The notes below the pieces were generated by a model. The model ran no database searches, was not told the origin of the DNA, and saw only the letters and a list, made by a program, of their open reading frames with translations. Shown one piece after another: positions 53,506-64,000 of a stretch of DNA of 64,000 bases; within the stretch, counting starts at the first letter, position 1; every line of letters starts with the position of its first letter. This DNA comes from Anodontia alba (taxonomy: Eukaryota > Mollusca > Bivalvia > Lucinida > Lucinidae): contig OZ024823.1 in the NCBI GenBank assembly GCA_964016985.1, forward strand, positions 35,383,687 to 35,447,686, given 5' to 3'. The translations under genes were made by a program, and so were the position numbers.

Positions 53506-54183
53506 TTGTGACACACATATTTCTCATGTTAACTTTAATTTGACTACAATAATTTTGAAAGTGTATCCATACCCCTTAATTCAGCATTTGCATGTTGGAA
53601 GCTCCTGGAGATTAACCCTTTCAGCCCTGAGTTTCTGAAATAGACTCTTTTGTCTCTGCATTTGGACACATCCATTGTTGCCAAAAGGGTGACAGTTGTA
53701 AATCAATAACAGAATGGCAAACAGTGTAGATCCAGATGGGAGCCAGCCTCCATGGATCAGTTGGATGCGCATCCAACTGGGGATCAGGAGGTTGCTGATT
53801 TGACCCTCGCTGGGTCAGCAACATTCTTTCACAGAGATTGATTATGAAATATTTTCTACAGCCATTTTAACCCTTCCGCCGATTCAAGAAGGACAGTTGT
53901 CAGTTTCTGCTGAAAGAATGTGCACAATAGTGGTTAACCGCTTAGAGGAGGACTAAGCCTGCCCAATAAAAGTGTGGTTAGGTAAACTGACCATGCTCAA
54001 CATGACCTCAGTGGGTTGACTGGACCATAAAACCTCAACACAAACAAACAGATCCAGATGAGATGGCTAATTATGAGCCATATGATCTGGACCTATACTC
54101 TTTTGCAAAAGTATATCTTGGTCTACAGGACTGAAAGAGTTAAATCAGTTTGTTGCTTATCCATTTTAGTGTATGACTATTCT
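53506..54183. other. intron 5 sequence, hairpin relics
   Basis: A short foldback ggatcagttggatgcgcatc lies near 53755. Otherwise nothing coding. Confidence 0.4.
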
Positions 54184-54364
54184 TTAACCCTTGTCCTGCT
54201 GAATAAATTAATAAGCCATGCCTACTTCTAATTTTCAGCCAGTCAGATACTTAATGGCAAACAGTGCAGATCCAGATCAGTTGGCTTCTTCAGAAGCCAA
54301 CTGATCTGGATCTACACTGTTTGCAAAGGCAAGGTATATCCGGGTTCAGCAGGACAAGGGTTAA
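54184..54364. mobile_element. MITE family 2, copy 3
   Basis: Ends ttaacccttgtcctgct and aggacaagggttaa. Central agatcagttggcttcttc hairpin. Confidence 0.88.
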
Positions 54365-54798
54365 CTCTTTCACTGCCACAGGGGATAATAACAGGCTTTT
54401 GCAAACAACACAGATCCAGATGAGACAGTTCATAATGAGCTGTCTCATCTATATCAATGCTGTTTAACATTCAGTCTTTCAGTTTTACATATAAACTTCT
54501 TTCCAAGCGATAGTTTGTTATAAAAAAGCAGACGACAAATGCCGTCTGAAAATTGGTGCCAAAAGGGTTAAGGTGAAGTGATACACTTTTGTGGGAGACA
54601 ACTCTGTCAAAATTGATTTTGTCCCCATTTAAAAAGGGTCAGCTGAAAAAGGAAAAAAATTGCTCCCAAGGGGAGTAAATTCTTTCCTTTTAAAGTGACA
54701 CGAAAAAAGTCCCCCTGACTTACTTTCACTAAAAATTATCACTTTTAAGTCTTTGGGGTCAGTTTCCTTAGGCCTTATGCCCAAGTTGCATCAGACTT

Positions 54799-55028
54799 AA
54801 CCCCTAAACTGCCAATCACAACAATTGTCGTCTGCTTTGTCATTTTAAAAGTAATTTTTGCAAGCAGTATGGACCCAGATCAGCCTGCTCCTCTAGGAGC
54901 AGTCTGATCAGGGTCCACACTGTTTGCCCGTGTGCAAAAATAGGTTTGAAAAGTTTGCAAGAATATTCAGCAGACGACATAAACAGAGGACATTTTCAGA
55001 TGCAGGTTTTCTTGGTTTTTTAAAGGTT
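54799..55028. mobile_element. foldback MITE (family 3), copy 2
   Basis: Inverse of 46605-46855, with the hairpin gatcagcctgctcctctagg and an actgtttgc flank. Confidence 0.7.
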
Positions 55029-55189
55029 AATCTGTCCATACATCTCACAGATCCTTTTATAGTAGACCCCTGTTCAGGAGTGGCTTGATGTCCAGGAAAA
55101 CAAAACAGAAATCAAAAAAGTTGTGTCCCTTATCAAAAATGGCAGAAAATCTTCTAAGTGTATCCATTCACCTTATGCATTAACCTTTG

Positions 55190-55388
55190 TCCTGCTGAAT
55201 AAATTAAGATGCCACACCCATTTCTAATTTTCATCCAATCAGATGATTTGATCCTGATTGTTGATATTCGCATAGTTAATGGCAAACAGTGCAGATACAG
55301 ATCAGTTGGCTTCTTCAGAAGCTAACTGATCTGGGTCTACACTGTTTGCAAAGGCAGGGTGTATCCAGGTTCAGCAGGACAAAGGTTA
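55190..55388. mobile_element. MITE family 2, copy 4
   Basis: Ends ttaacctttgtcctgctg and caggacaaaggttaa, with matching changes at both ends. Confidence 0.88.
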
Positions 55389-55581
55389 AGGTGTTATTAT
55401 TAGACAACATGTGCATTGAGAAAGGACATTTTTATCTGCCATCAATACTAGACTTTGATACATATATTCTTGGTTCACTGACTTTGATCAGTTTCTTATT
55501 AAATATATATGGCTTAGACTTTGATAAGTGGACCATAGATACTGTACATGTGGGGAAAAGAAGCAGCTGCCGCAACAATCT

Positions 55582-55825
55582 GGGCCCAGTTGTTCAAAGC
55601 TAACGATGTCGTTAGTTAACGATTCGTTAAAACTTACATCGAGTGATACGCAAATATGCTGAAATTTTTTGCTGAAAAAATGAGAGTAACTTTTGCAGTG
55701 CAAAAGCTACTCACATTTTTTCAGCAAAAAATATCAGAATATTGTGTATTGAATCTGCTAAAACAGTTAACGAAATGACCCTTAACGAGCTTGTTAAGCT
55801 AACGACGCTTTGAACAACTGGGCCC
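55582..55825. mobile_element. MITE family 4, copy 3
   Basis: Ends gggcccagttgttcaaag and ctttgaacaactgggccc, fully palindromic. Confidence 0.9.
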
Positions 55826-56082
55826 TGTATTTTACCTTGACTTTGGTCACTTGACCTTGACCGGTGTTCCATGATTCACCAACCTCTAAGTGTTTTTTCA
55901 GTGACTCTACAGTAAGGCTTAAGGTCTTGTTTAGACCACAGCTGTAACATCGGAAGCACACTTTAAATACTTAAAGTGACATCTGATTTGGGTCTGCGCT
56001 GTTTACTCAGGCCTTCCCATTCCAGTATGCAATTAAATTCCTTTTCTTATGACATGATCATTTTCTTCTTCTTTATTTTCAG

Positions 56083-56163
56083 ATCTGCCATAGTAAAAGT
56101 GGTGATATTAATCCGCTGAAAATAAAGTCCCTAATAAATGCTTATGTCACTGCTTATACTTAA
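56083..56163 (+). CDS. exon 6 in window: end of SCAF11/PHRF1-type C-terminal domain and stop
   Basis: 26 codons plus TAA at 56161-56163, with acceptor ttattttcag, phase 0. It encodes ICHSKSGDINPLKIKSLINA and then YVTAYT. ICHSKSG-INP-K---L--AYV is the most conserved part of the SCAF11/PHRF1 C-terminal domain. The protein stops sooner after AYV than vertebrate relatives do. With this exon the six exons total 1719 codons plus stop, with no phase conflict. A possible poly(A) signal (aataaa) lies near 56430. Confidence 0.88.
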   Translation: MCHSKSGDINPLKIKSLINAYVTAYT

Positions 56164-56341
56164 TCAGAAATGAAAAGCAAGGAATATAGATGAGCCTAAA
56201 AAGCCAGTCTGAGTAGGTGCTTTATTTCATATCATACATTTTTAAAAATAGAAGTAATATTTAGATATAATTCTGTGATCATTGCCAGGAATCAATGCCT
56301 GAATACTTCTACAGGGACTATCATGAATACATCTAGAAATA

Positions 56342-56689
56342 CAGTCAACTCTTGTTATCTCCTAGGAACTCTCTGAAATACTTCGAGCTGTCTGTAGCTC
56401 GACATATCAGTGTAACAGAATTCAGGAAAAAATAAATCAAACAATCACATCTCACAAATGAATATGTAATTTGACTCCTGAAATTTGAGATATATCGAAA
56501 ATATTGTGGAAAAGAGGAGAAATTGCTCCTTAGGAGCAATTTCTCCTCTTTTCTACAATATTTTGTTACTTGTATACTTGTTGTTAGATTTCCATGTTAA
56601 AACATGGACCAGATTTTCTCATCAAGATAAGCAGTTATTCAAGATAGCAAAGTCGAGATAAGCAAAGTGGAGATAATGAGAGTTGACTG
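56342..56689. mobile_element. pogo/Tigger-type MITE
   Basis: Inverted ends cagtcaactcttgttatctc and gagataatgagagttgactg, flanked by TA on both sides. CAGT ends and a TA target are typical of the pogo/Tigger group. A perfect inner palindrome gaggagaaattgctcctta lies near 56515-56560. Confidence 0.8.
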
Positions 56690-56909
56690 TATGAAAAAAA
56701 TCAGAAGAACAGTTACTTTTTTATGTCATATTATTTTTTTTATCTTGCTTTGTATTAGGATTAGGCATTTTTTTTAAATGAAAAGTGTTTATATTTTTCT
56801 TATTTCTCTACTAAAATATATGTTGTGAGTACTCATTAGCAGCCTCACACAAGGGTGCTTCCTATGAGTACCACAATATGTGTTTTCTTGGAGAACTTAG
56901 AAAAATATT

Positions 56910-57475
56910 TACAGGATACTCCTCTTATCTGACAGGATACTCCTCTTATCTGACAGTATACCCTCCTTATCTGACAGGATACCTCTCTTATCTGACAGGA
57001 TACCCCTCTTATCTGACAGGATACTCCTCTTATCTGACAGGATACCCTCTTATCTGACAGAATACTCCTCTTGACAGGATACTCCTCTTATATGAAAGGA
57101 TATCCCTCTTATCTGACAGAATACTCCTCTTGACAGGATACTCCTCTTATATGAAAGGATATCCCTCTTATCTGACAGGATACTCCTCTTATCTGACAAT
57201 ATACCCCTCTTATCTGACAGGATACCCCTCTTATCTGAAAGGATACTCCTCTTACCTGACAGGATACTCCTCTTATCTGACAGGATACTCCTCTTATCTG
57301 ACAGGATACCTCTCTTATCTGATAGGATACCCCTCTTATCTGACAGGATACTCCTCTTACCTGACAGGATACTCCTCTTATCTGACAGGATACCCGTCTT
57401 ATCTGACAGGATACCCCTCTTATCTGACAGGATACCCTTCTTATCTGCCAGAGTACCCTTCTTATCTGAAGCTCT
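56910..57475. repeat. 21-bp minisatellite, about 27 units
   Basis: The unit ggatactcctcttatctgac plus one base repeats with few changes. Because 21 is a multiple of 3, several frames stay open on both strands (Gly-Tyr-Ser-Ser-Tyr-Leu-Thr on plus, Ile-Leu-Ser-Asp-Lys-Arg-Gly on minus). These are repeat artefacts. It starts about 750 bases after the stop codon of the PR/SET gene. Confidence 0.95.
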
Positions 57476-57644
57476 GTAGTCATCTGGTACAATAGGTGAG
57501 TGAGGCCAATTTATATTTTGTCTCCTTTGTATCTTGTTCTTATTCCTACCCGAGTTAATAATTGTTTTCCAGAGGACAACATACCCTGTCCATTTCATCG
57601 CACCCTGCATAGCTCCAGGTAGGAGGAGAATCCACATACATGTA

Positions 57645-57750
57645 TTTTTCTCATTTCTCCATGAAAATGTATGTTGTGGGTTCTCATTTACAGTGCCTCA
57701 CTAAGAAATTTCTGATGAGCACCACAACATATGTTTTTGTGGAGAATTAG
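57645..57750. mobile_element. short foldback related to MITE family 1 core
   Basis: catgaaaatgtatgttgtgg is mirrored by ccacaacatatgtttttgtg. Relatives lie at about 56790-56905 and 63890-63990. Confidence 0.6.
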
Positions 57751-57837
57751 CATATACCCTGAAGGCACATTTTCTCATTATCATCTATATATATTTTAGG
57801 CTGCTGCTCCAATATACCACTAAATAATTCGTCACCT

Positions 57838-57900
57838 GAGCGCAAAAAGTCAGTAACTCCTTATATATTTTAATGGGAGTTACTGACTTTTTGCGCTCAG
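57838..57900. repeat. strong hairpin
   Basis: gcgcaaaaagtcagtaactc is mirrored by gagttactgactttttgcgc, 20 paired bases around a short AT loop. Confidence 0.85.
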
Positions 57901-58362
57901 GGGCTCAGTAGACGTAATGTACCTATCATTGTTTTTCCCCAGTGGAGGGGACAGAAGCGGGAAGGTGGGTGGTGGGGTTATCCTGGGGAATATGACATTT
58001 TTAATAATTGGCTGTCTGATTCCCTACCCATGAGTCACAAATGTGTGTTGAAAATACCTTAGGTAGGCATTAAAATTTGCACATAGTTTCTTCTAGAATT
58101 TCCCTTTTAGGTATCTAATACCCTACCCATGTGTCAAAATTTTTCTTTCAAACTCGCAGGGGTTGGGTATGCTTTGTATGTCTAATCCCCAGGGTGTCCC
58201 CACTACCACCCCATGGGGGAAAACAATGATTGGTCAGTTAGCTTCACACCACTTTACTGCATGATGCATTTGTCCTAATAGGAAATAAATAAAACACATG
58301 TGATAAAAAAAAACCCAAAAAACTCTTGGTCAAAGTTCTGTTGAGTCAGTACACAGACTGAC
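57901..58362. other. intergenic, no feature recognised
   Basis: An imperfect long inverted relation exists around 57935-58225 (cattgtttttccccagtgg and ccatgggggaaaacaatg). Otherwise nothing. Confidence 0.4.
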
Positions 58363-58602
58363 TAAAGGGGAATAGTTACACTTTCAAGGGAGGCAACTGT
58401 CAAAATTGTTTTGCTTCCCTTCTGTGAAGGGGTCTATTCTAAAAGGAAAGAATTTGCTCCCAAGGGGAGCAAATTCTTTCCTTTTAGAGTAGACCCCTTT
58501 TCGGAAGGGGTGTGTGTTGTAAAGCAAACAGAAAGTCACAAAACTTGTCTCCCTTGATGGAAATAGCAAAAAATCTACCAAGTGTATTAATTCCCCTTAA
58601 TA
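58363..58602. mobile_element. foldback MITE family 5
   Basis: It starts aaaggggaatagttacact and ends agtgtattaattcccctt. Perfect core hairpin aaaggaaagaatttgctccc. Diverged relatives lie at 22205-22432, 51415-51610, 54570-54720 and 59475-60440. Confidence 0.85.
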
Positions 58603-58799
58603 AAAGTGATAATGCATTGTGCATAGAACCTGTCAATTGATCACACTTTTTTAATGTACAGTAATAGTGCTTTTCCATTGGACAACAAGCGAAACTTTTG
58701 ATTTTATTTCAGTTTAAGGCAGCTAGAACAAATAGGGGATTAGAGAATTTTCTGAATTAAAAAAAATAGAAAATATATGCAGAATGCAAGAAAGGGACC

Positions 58800-59240
58800 T
58801 TATGCCATATGCAGGCCATTCAGGCTCAGCTCAATCTGCTTATAAATGCTGCCCTATGAGGCTGTCATGCCCCTCTCATCATATCAATAGATATTGTAGG
58901 ATATAGAGAATGTTTTGATCATTCGCGGATGCACAGGCTGAACTGGGCATTCATTGTCTGCATTTGAAATAAGGGCCCTTTTCTCATGTAATATGGGCTG
59001 CACCATGCAAAAACATGTCTTCCAGCATATGGGGACAGCAAATCCCAGATTGGCCTGCTCATCTGTGCAGTCTGAGCAGGGCCTTGGCTCAGCAAACAGA
59101 ATCATTGGATACTAAAGAATGTTTCAGTGGAGAGTGAATTCCCAGATGAGACTGGGCATGTGTAGGGTGATGTGAATCTGCACATTTGCGCATGCTGGAA
59201 GGCACCTTTTCACTCAGCGCAGCCCATATGTCATGTGAAG
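58800..59240. repeat. gcacaggctga / agcagggcc repeat block
   Basis: Repeated half-units such as gcatatggggacagcaaatc and atctgtgcagtctgagcagg. Same repeat type as 53020-53215 and 63590-63850. Confidence 0.55.
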
Positions 59241-59312
59241 GAATGATACATTATGCTACAAACAGTGCCTTATCGTAAATTGATAAACTCAGGGTGCTTG
59301 TTGTGAGATTCA

Positions 59313-59475
59313 ATCCTTAAAGCGCCAATCACAACTGCAGCAGACGACAATTTTTTTTTTATTTATTTATTTTTTTATTTTTTTTTATTTTTCAGAGACT
59401 TGTTTTCTCTGAAAAATAGAAAAAAAATTTTTTTTAATGTCGTCTGCTACAAATTTTGCTTGGCGCTTTAAGGGT
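59313..59475. mobile_element. AT-rich foldback MITE
   Basis: Ends ccttaaagcgccaa and ttggcgctttaagg are perfect inverses. Inner arms gcagacgacaattttt and aatgtcgtctgc follow. Confidence 0.8.
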
Positions 59476-59665
59476 TATGGGGACTGGCTACACCTGGTAG
59501 ATTTTCTGCAGTTATGTACAAGGGAGACAACTTTTATGAATCCTTGTTTGCTTTATTGCACAGCAAGTCCCTTCTGAAAAGCGTTTGTTCTGAAAGCATT
59601 TCTTTCAGAATAGACCCCTTTTCAGAGGGGAATAAAACTATTTATGACAGTATTATCTCTTCCCC

Positions 59666-60422
59666 CTCGGACCCATCAATACCCAGACTTGTTACTGTCC
59701 GTTTCCGTTAATTATCATGTCACGGTTGCTGGTGATGCTTACGTCACTTCGGAGTCTATATTTTGCAAAACTCCACCCATATTAAACTGGTATTAAACAA
59801 AATTATTATAAAGCAATAATGCAATCTTGGGTCCGTTATATGTTAATAACATTTTATTCAGCTGATTCCTTTTAACATAGATAATCGCCAAATTTTGCAC
59901 ATACTCGTTTTAGAAAAAGTGGGTCAAATTCGAGAAAATCGACATTTTCACAGTCAATTTTTCAAATTTCTATTACGGTTATGAAAATAATATGCTGATA
60001 AAGCAATAAAACAAAGCTAGTTTATTCTAAATAAGCTGGGTTTATAGTTGATTTTAGCGAGAAAAAGCATTATAAGGCTCTGCTAATGCTAGTACTATTC
60101 AACAATGGTCGCCATTTTTTCTTCGACGAATAGCTTCATTTGCAAATCAGTGTTTGGAAACTTTATCGAAATTTGTAATATATGTGATCAATATTCAACA
60201 AATATGATTAAAAAACAAAATAATTACATAGTATTTAATTTGAATGATAAGTGATGTTTTGTTCACAGTTTATTGCGGATAATTATCACTTTCTACCTGA
60301 TTGATTTTTGCACATTCCAGACGAAACCTGGTAGCCGGTAAAATCATAGCCATGACATCATCATATCGATAAAATAGGTATTCAGCACTATAGTTACCAG
60401 TCCTGGTATTGATGGGTCCGAG
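59666..60422. mobile_element. 757-bp element with perfect 18-bp TIRs, nested in a MITE
   Basis: The left end CTCGGACCCATCAATACC is exactly mirrored by GGTATTGATGGGTCCGAG. It splits a family 5 MITE: ctatttatgacagtattatc lies on the left and gaaagtgtatccattccccc on the right. There is no ORF. A non-autonomous DNA transposon of unknown family. Confidence 0.8.
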
Positions 60423-60451
60423 CTTCCCCTGAAAGTGTATCCATTCCCCCC

Positions 60452-60653
60452 TTAACCCTTGTCATGCTGAATAAATCAAGATGCCACGCCTGCTTTTAAT
60501 TTTCAGCCAATCAGATTACATGATCCAGATTGTTGATATAAATTCACAAACAGTGAAGATCCAGATCAGTTGGCTTCTTTAGAAAGCAACTGATCTGGAT
60601 CTACACTATTTGCAAAGGCAGGGTATATCCAGGCTCAGCAGGACTAGGGTTAA
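60452..60653. mobile_element. MITE family 2, copy 5
   Basis: Ends ttaacccttgtcatgctg and cagcaggactagggttaa. Central agatcagttggcttctt hairpin. Confidence 0.87.
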
Positions 60654-61434
60654 CGTATATAACATTTTATACTTAATAAAAAAAACAGGTTTGATGGTAG
60701 CAAGCGTTATCTCAAAGCTTTGTACAAGTTTTTGTATTTGGGCAAATTCAAGCAAAAATATGTCTTTAAACACCTAGATCAGATCCTGCAGAAAACTACA
60801 TCTAATCAGGATCTACACTATTTATGCCTCATCTAGCAGTTTTTAGACACATCAGTGGATAAAATGTATAAATTTTAGGATAAGTATGGTAAGGTGTTAA
60901 AATGTCCCAGTATTTCGAATAAATTTGACATAACAGCAAATAGAGGAGGTCCTTACATGTAGGCTCATCTGAACCGTTGCTATTCATATTTGACATAAGG
61001 ACCATGTCCTCTCATTGTACATCTTTTGGTGTTTTTTTTTTTTTTTTTTCTTGTTTTTATTGGAAGAAATCTTACTGTTGCGCAGATGCCAAACAGTAAC
61101 CTTTAAAGCACTAGGCAAAATTACAGCAGATGACATTCAAATTTATTAATTTTTTTTCATTATTATTTTCTGAAAATAAGACTTGGCATTTCACCTGAAT
61201 CATCTGCCAAGCAGACAATTTAGATTTTATTTCCTCAGAGATATACAAAAAAAATCAAAATGTTGTCTACTGCAATTGTGATTAGCACTTTATGCGTTAA
61301 TTCTTGTTATCTGAGATGAGCCTATAGTGATTTTATATTTAAATCAGTGAAAATGTTTTTATCGTTATTATCTTTAGAGATGAAGTTTTTTCCATTTTTT
61401 ACGCATATAAATTCAGTGAAGGTGTGATTTTAAC
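60654..61434. other. intergenic with a foldback
   Basis: A poly-T tract lies at about 61034-61050. A weak palindromic MITE spans about 61095-61300 (acagcagatgacatt... and aatgttgtctactgca). Confidence 0.45.
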
Positions 61435-61635
61435 ATTTACCATTCTGGGCAAAATTTTCAGTAGAGGACATTGAAATATTTTTCTTATTTTTCCTAGAAA
61501 ACAGGATATGATATTTCATGCAAATTGTATCCAAGGGAGACAATTGGCATGAAATATCAAATCCTGTTTTCTGAAAAAAAAAATTAGAAAAAATATCATC
61601 AATTTGTGTCTGTTGAAATTGCCCAGAGAGTGGTA
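61435..61635. mobile_element. foldback MITE (family of 17345-17530)
   Basis: The arms tatgatatttcatgcaaatt and ggcatgaaatatcaaatcct, with ends acatttaccattctgggc and gcccagagagtggtaaaggt, form an imperfect palindrome. Confidence 0.65.
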
Positions 61636-62619
61636 AAGGTCAATATATTTATTTTATTTTTAATTTTATTTGATAATAAAGAATGTGTAATTCCTTACAG
61701 AGATGTTTGGAATAAATCTAGTCTATTCAATGTGTGTTTCTTGTACATTACTATTGTAATGATGCTAAATGTTAGGACAGGCATGAGCAAACATTGTAGA
61801 ACTAAATCAGATGCAGCAGAATGCATTGTGTGATCAGGATCTACACTGTTTGCAACTCATCCAGCAGTTTTACATACAAATCAGAAGGTAGTAAAATGAC
61901 CTTGTTCAGATTTTAGGACAAGTATGGTAAGAAGATAAGATGTCCCGATATTTAGGGTAAATCTGGTATGTTTTATATTCTATTTTATGAAACAGTTGTT
62001 GTTACAAAATGGCAAGCAGCAAAGACCCATGGCAGCATACCTGTCATGCCGTCTGATCTGGTCCTTCAGTTTCCACCTATCATTAATAATGTGTATGTGT
62101 GGGTGGTTGGTTGGTGGGGTAGGGGGGGGTGGTGGAAGAGGGGGGAAGGTACCTGATTTCTGAATAAATAAAGCATTTGTGTTTATTGATTTGTTTAAGT
62201 CCTCAGAAATAATTTATGAAACCTTTTTGTTTATTGAACTGCCCACTGCTTAGAGGACAGAGCCTAAGTACGGGCAGGCACATTAGAGAAGTTCCACATT
62301 TTGAAACTTAAACACTCACCTGCTGAGTATCAGTAATAACAGACAACATTTAAAAACAATTTTCACAGAAATAAGATATTTCATTCAAATTGTCAAAAGG
62401 TTGAAAATCATTTTCTCAAAAAGTATTCGAGACTACTGTTTGAAGCATATACATGTAGTGTACAATCAGAATAGCAAGTTCCTTCAGTTACCATCAAAAT
62501 TTTATCGCACCCCATCCCCCACTCCAGCCCCAAGGCTAAGTGCACTTGCCCCTATGCTATATATACATGTACGTCTAAAATCATCTGTTGGACTCCTCCT
62601 ACACTGGATTTGAAGTCCT
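61636..62619. other. intergenic, no gene recognised
   Basis: A G/T-rich stretch lies at 62098-62150. Short ORFs here have no domain features. Confidence 0.4.
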
Positions 62620-62862
62620 GGGCCCAGTTGTTCAAAGCTAATGACATCGTTAGTTAACGATTCGTTAAAATTTAAATCGAGTGATACGCAAATATGCTGA
62701 AATTTTTTGCTGAAAAATGTGAGTAGCTTTTGCAGTGCAAAAGCTACTCACATTTTTTCAGCAAAAAATATCAGAATATTGTATATTGAATCCACTAAAA
62801 TAGTTAATGAAATGACCCTTAACGAGCTCGTTAAGCTAACGATGCTTTGAACAACTGGGCCC
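62620..62862. mobile_element. MITE family 4, copy 4
   Basis: Ends gggcccagttgttcaaag and ctttgaacaactgggccc. About 243 bases, palindromic. Confidence 0.9.
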
Positions 62863-62939
62863 AGAGCTTTACTGACTCTGCTATCCAGCCTCTACAACTT
62901 ACAAGCTCCTAATAAAACTTTTAGCTATTAAAATATCTG

Positions 62940-63500
62940 TGCTGTATCAAAAAAAAATGTATAGATTATATAAAAATGACTCAATAATAAAATAAAACTT
63001 TTAGCTTAATATCTGTGCTGTATCCAAAAAAAATGTATTGTTATATAAAAATGACTTACAAAAATGTATAGATTATGTAAAAAAATGACCATAAGTGATA
63101 AAAAAATGTATAGCTTATATAGAAAAATGACCATGAATGGTCTTAAAAAAATCTAAATGTTTTTTGTTTTTTTTCTACATAATCTATTTATGGTAAAAAA
63201 TGACAATAAATGATAATTTTTATGCCCCCACCATTTGATGAATGGTGGAAGAACATATCTGTCCTTCTCCATCCCCATCCAGCGTTAGCAATTTGCATTT
63301 AAGTTTTTCAGGTGTGGGCATCCGTGTCCTTTGGATGCATTTCTAGTTCTGTATAATTATAATCTATACATGACCATAAATGCTGTCACAAAAATGTACA
63401 GACCATTTATGGTCATTTTTCTGTATAGTCTATACAGTTGTGCGCATTTACAGTCATTTTTTATATAGTCTATATGTTTTTGTAAGTCATTTTTTCTGTA
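62940..63500. repeat. AT-rich inverted repeat of aaaaatgtatagattata units
   Basis: Several aaaatgtatagNttatat / aaaatgacc units at 62960-63210 face inverse units at 63360-63510 (ggtcatttttctgtatagtc). This forms a large imperfect foldback. Confidence 0.6.
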
Positions 63501-63589
63501 TAATCAATACATTTTATTTGAATGCATTTTGGGGGTCCATCTTTCAACCATTTTATATCCAAAACTGCTCTGTAATGAACTGTCATATG

Positions 63590-63850
63590 GGCCACGCCAT
63601 GCGAAAGCTTATCTTTAGGCATATGCGGAAAGTAAAGGCCCAGATCTGCCTGCACATGCATGCAGTCTGATCAGGGCCTTTGCTGTCTGATACCGGAATC
63701 AGTGGACACTATTAAATGTATCAATGGAGAGCAAATGCCCAGATGCGGCCTATATAAAGACAGCTCCTGTGTATTGAAGAAAAAACAAGAGGGCCCAGAG
63801 AGACAGCACAGAATGCACAGATTGATCTGAGTCTTTGCTGTATTGTGCAT
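63590..63850. repeat. gatctgcctgcacatg repeat block
   Basis: Same repeat type as 58800-59240. Non-coding. Confidence 0.55.
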
Positions 63851-63889
63851 GATATATCATAGCTCCAGATAAGAGGGGGTAGCAGGAAA

Positions 63890-63990
63890 CTGTTTTTTAT
63901 TTCTCCATTAAAACTTATGTTGTTGGTACTTATTAGAAGCGCCTAATGAGTACCAACAGCATAGGTTTTCAGGAAGACATAAGAAAAATA
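63890..63990. mobile_element. short foldback related to MITE family 1 core
   Basis: ttgttggtacttattagaag is mirrored by cctaatgagtaccaacagca. Close to the window edge. Confidence 0.55.
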
Positions 63991-64000
63991 TTAATAATTT

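Noticed and set aside
57050..57637. Long ORFs of about 120-195 codons on both strands
   Set aside because: They are produced by the 21-bp minisatellite, whose length is a multiple of three. No non-repeat protein sequence supports them.

Overview
The window looks like animal nuclear DNA, most probably from a bivalve mollusc (inference). It is AT-rich, has long introns with GT/AG splice sites, is full of foldback MITEs, decayed mariner copies and Ty3/gypsy elements, and carries the 'taccccgcc...ggcggggta' plus CCGT tandem repeat that I associate with bivalve genomes. No bacterial operons, CRISPR arrays or rRNA genes were seen. LAYOUT: 1-15034 is most of a very large Ty3/gypsy LTR retrotransposon on the minus strand (element A). 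Its 5' LTR is about 3.46 kb (11579-15034). It is followed by a tRNA-Leu primer-binding site, a 1.5 kb leader with a small coiled-coil ORF, intact gag, intact pol in the -1 frame, a zinc-finger ORF and a coiled-coil ORF downstream of pol, a polypurine tract and the start of the 3' LTR, which is cut by the window edge. The two LTRs differ at 3 of 539 comparable positions, so the insertion is recent. | 17025-56163 (+) is one split host gene that I assembled from six exons whose splice phases all agree. Exons 1-3 encode a complete PRDM9-type PR/SET domain. A 4.5 kb exon 4 encodes a basic, Ser/Arg-rich, disordered region. Exons 5-6 encode a C-terminal domain like that of the SCAF11/PHRF1 (Pol II CTD-associated) proteins. 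The 5' end is not in the window. | Its introns hold a 5'-truncated LINE, two mariner copies, a second Ty3/gypsy element (element B, plus strand, one in-frame stop in gag, an SGNH-hydrolase-like ORF upstream), satellites, and many palindromic MITEs. | 56164-64000 is downstream sequence: a pogo-type MITE, a 21-bp minisatellite and more foldback elements, with no convincing gene. MAIN DISCOVERY: the leader and LTR of element A contain eight copies (plus one degenerate) of a structured module. Each is an outer stem enclosing two small hairpins. Nearly all hairpin loops have the same 7 bases, ACCRACA on the plus strand, which is UGUYGGU in the element's RNA. The stems change sequence but keep pairing, and the non-Watson-Crick pairs identified become G.U only in element-sense RNA. 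I know of no described element like this. It could be a packaging, Gag-binding or translation-control signal array. A second notable item is the PR/SET plus SCAF11/PHRF1-type C-terminal domain fusion.
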